From Silvimonas sp. JCM 19000 (GTDB taxonomy: Bacteria > Pseudomonadota > Gammaproteobacteria > Burkholderiales > Chitinibacteraceae), in the NCBI GenBank assembly GCA_001313065.1, contig BBFD01000018.1, forward strand, positions 1 to 25,860: 25,860 nt of DNA, written 5' to 3'. The position numbers and the translations under genes were made by a program. Within the stretch, counting starts at the first letter, position 1; each line of letters opens with the position of its first letter. Positions 24,699 through 25,860 of this stretch are shown piece by piece. Below the pieces are notes generated by a model. It worked only from the letters and a program-made list of their open reading frames with translations, did no database searches and was not told the DNA's origin.

Positions 24699-25181
24699 TG
24701 GAAAATACGTTAATTAGACTGTCCATAAAAAAAATCATTTTGGGACTGCGCGCTTGCTTTCGGATGCAGATTTAATTTCGCCAGAATGTGGCCTTTCAGA
24801 TGGGGCAGCACAGGCGGCGAATTTATTTCAAGGCAAGACCTGGAATAATATTGACTTAATGTCGCTATTTCATACGGAAGACGCTTTAGGGAGTCTTTCT
24901 GATGTCGCTTTTGGCTATTACATACCGGCTTACCTCGATCTGATTGTGGCGCACTATTGCGAGGCAGATGCTTGGTGGACACCGTCATTAACACGTTAAC
25001 CCCGCCCGTATCGAACGGAGAGCCAAGGGTTTCTTGGATTGAAAAGAAATTAAAATTTTTCAACAAACAGCAAAGGCAGGTAATCGCGACGGTGCTCCAG
25101 CATCTTAAGATTCAGCATGGCGATTTTGGGGCGAAACATGCATTGGAAATTTATTGGCATCGATATCTAGAAGAGCAGTGA
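24698..25181 (+). CDS. DUF6714-like putative immunity protein, copy 2, frame split
   Basis: ATG overlaps the stop of the Cys-rich toxin (TAATG), a coupling typical of toxin/immunity pairs. With the A run 24727-24734 set to 6 it reads MENTLIRLSIKNHFGTARLL, KTWNNIDLMSLFHTEDALGS, LSDVAFGYYIPAYLDLIVAH, then a base change near 24972 and LVDTVINTLTPPVSNGEPRV, WIEKKLKFFNKQQRQVIATV and ALEIYWHRYLEEQ to TGA at 25179-25181. About 160 aa. The W-N-x-[ID] ... D-A ... S ... F-x-Y-Y-x-P-A pattern matches the gene at 18576. Confidence 0.68.
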
Positions 25182-25466
25182 TCGGGTTGCATCGCGGACG
25201 CATCTGAGGGATGCCGGCAAGTTTATCTGCGGAGTGTGATCGTTGACACCAGAAGTGAATAGTAGGCGTGGTTCCTGCACCTTTTGGTAAAGGCGGGCTT
25301 TGCTCGTCCGCAGAAAGTCATTCAATCAACAGTATGCTGCCCGCCAGGCTGCGTATGCGCATGGCCTAAATACCGGCGCACGTTCAATAACCGAGAACAT
25401 CTTCCTCCGAGGTGGCACATCTCGTTCGGCGTGGAAAACCGCCGGCGGTGTGGCGACTCACCTCTC
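25182..25466 (+). other. Intermodule stretch with an unrecognised coding-like piece
   Basis: Between immunity gene and the last core copy. A frame reads QQYAARQAAYAHGLNTGARS then ITENIFLRGGTSRSAWKTAG, which looks protein-like, perhaps the end of another lost toxin, but has no boundary motif or partner gene. Nothing else is recognised. Confidence 0.3.
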
Positions 25467-25860
25467 CAAGACGAAGCCGGCCACATCCTCGGCGCGTACG
25501 ACGGCACCGGCAAGAAGGTGCAGGAGACGGTCTACCTGGGCGACTGGCCGGTGGCCGCGGTGCGCCTGAACAGGGCGGGCACGGCCGTGGCGTACTACGT
25601 CTGGCCCGACCACTTGGGCAGCCCGAAACAGGTGACCGACCCCGCCACCAACAAGGTGGTGTGGCGCTGGGAAACCAACCCGTTCGGACCGGCACCGAAT
25701 CCGTATGAAGATCCGCAAGGCACGGGCAATACGTTTGTGTATAACCTGCGCTTGCCGGGGCAGTACTGGGACAAGGAGATTTCGCGTAGCAGCAATGGCT
25801 ATCGCGAATATGATCCATACTTGGGGCGGTATATCCAGTCCGATCCGATTGGGTTGGGTT
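25467..25860 (+). pseudogene. Rhs core C-terminal part, runs off the window
   Basis: The best-preserved core end, in one frame with no stop: [100 protein letters not shown] and [15 protein letters not shown]. It shows what the fragments at 14216, 16461, 19331 and 23140 derive from. Its 5' end is cut (no YD repeats before 25467). Its tip lies beyond the window, so it may continue into another module. Confidence 0.82.

Noticed and set aside
14213..25860. Integron or CRISPR explanation for the repeated units
   Set aside because: The repeats are Rhs coding sequence of variable extent. There are no attC-like palindromes at fixed places, no integrase, no cas genes and no regular short repeats with spacers.

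Overview
The window looks like the chromosome of a betaproteobacterium, probably from the Neisseriales (tentatively Chitinibacteraceae/Chromobacteriaceae-like). The gene order tig-clpP-clpX-lon-hupB-tRNA-Val-tRNA-Asp-ppiD is typical of that class. A PEP-CTERM protein and a CadR/PbrR-type MerR regulator with a small metal-efflux pump fit it too. The genus cannot be fixed from the sequence alone.

Left part (1-11.0 kb). A secreted dienelactone hydrolase-type protein (-), a LiuC-like crotonase (+) and a small hypothetical (-) precede the protein quality-control cluster, all on the minus strand: tig, clpP, clpX, lon, hupB, two tRNAs and ppiD. Trigger factor and PpiD fold nascent and exported proteins, and ClpXP and Lon degrade failures. 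A sigma32-like promoter stands before lon and a strong sigma70-like promoter before hupB. Terminators follow clpP, clpX, the tRNAs and ppiD.

Middle (11.4-14.2 kb). A GNAT acetyltransferase, a PEP-CTERM exported protein, and a divergent metal-efflux pair: a CDF transporter (-) and a MerR regulator (+) sharing an operator with the 19-bp spacer typical of MerR promoters.

Right part (14.2-25.9 kb). Starting a few bases after the merR stop codon, everything recognisable except one small fragment is on the plus strand and belongs to a long array of Rhs (YD-repeat) fragments: pieces of the Rhs core, polymorphic toxin tips, and immunity genes a few bases behind them. I count about a dozen immunity-type genes: SUKH, DUF4288-like, DUF4375/DMP19-like, two related DUF6714-like, pentapeptide-repeat, TPR-like, two small two-helix membrane proteins, a lipoprotein, and several unknowns. 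Most toxins are truncated, and some are reduced to their last dozen codons before an intact immunity gene. One module is a signal-peptide-like leader fused directly to a tip with no core. Another stretch holds a roughly 390-bp insertion with 11-bp phased direct repeats. This looks like a store of displaced toxin/immunity modules built by recombination between core copies.

Reading-frame quality. Many genes, including the single-copy housekeeping genes, are split into two or more frames. Most breaks fall in A or T runs of 6-8 bases where family alignment or frame continuity calls for about 5, and others are single-base losses. I read these as assembly errors and annotate whole genes across them. 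In the Rhs region the same correction restores several immunity and toxin genes that otherwise look like short debris.
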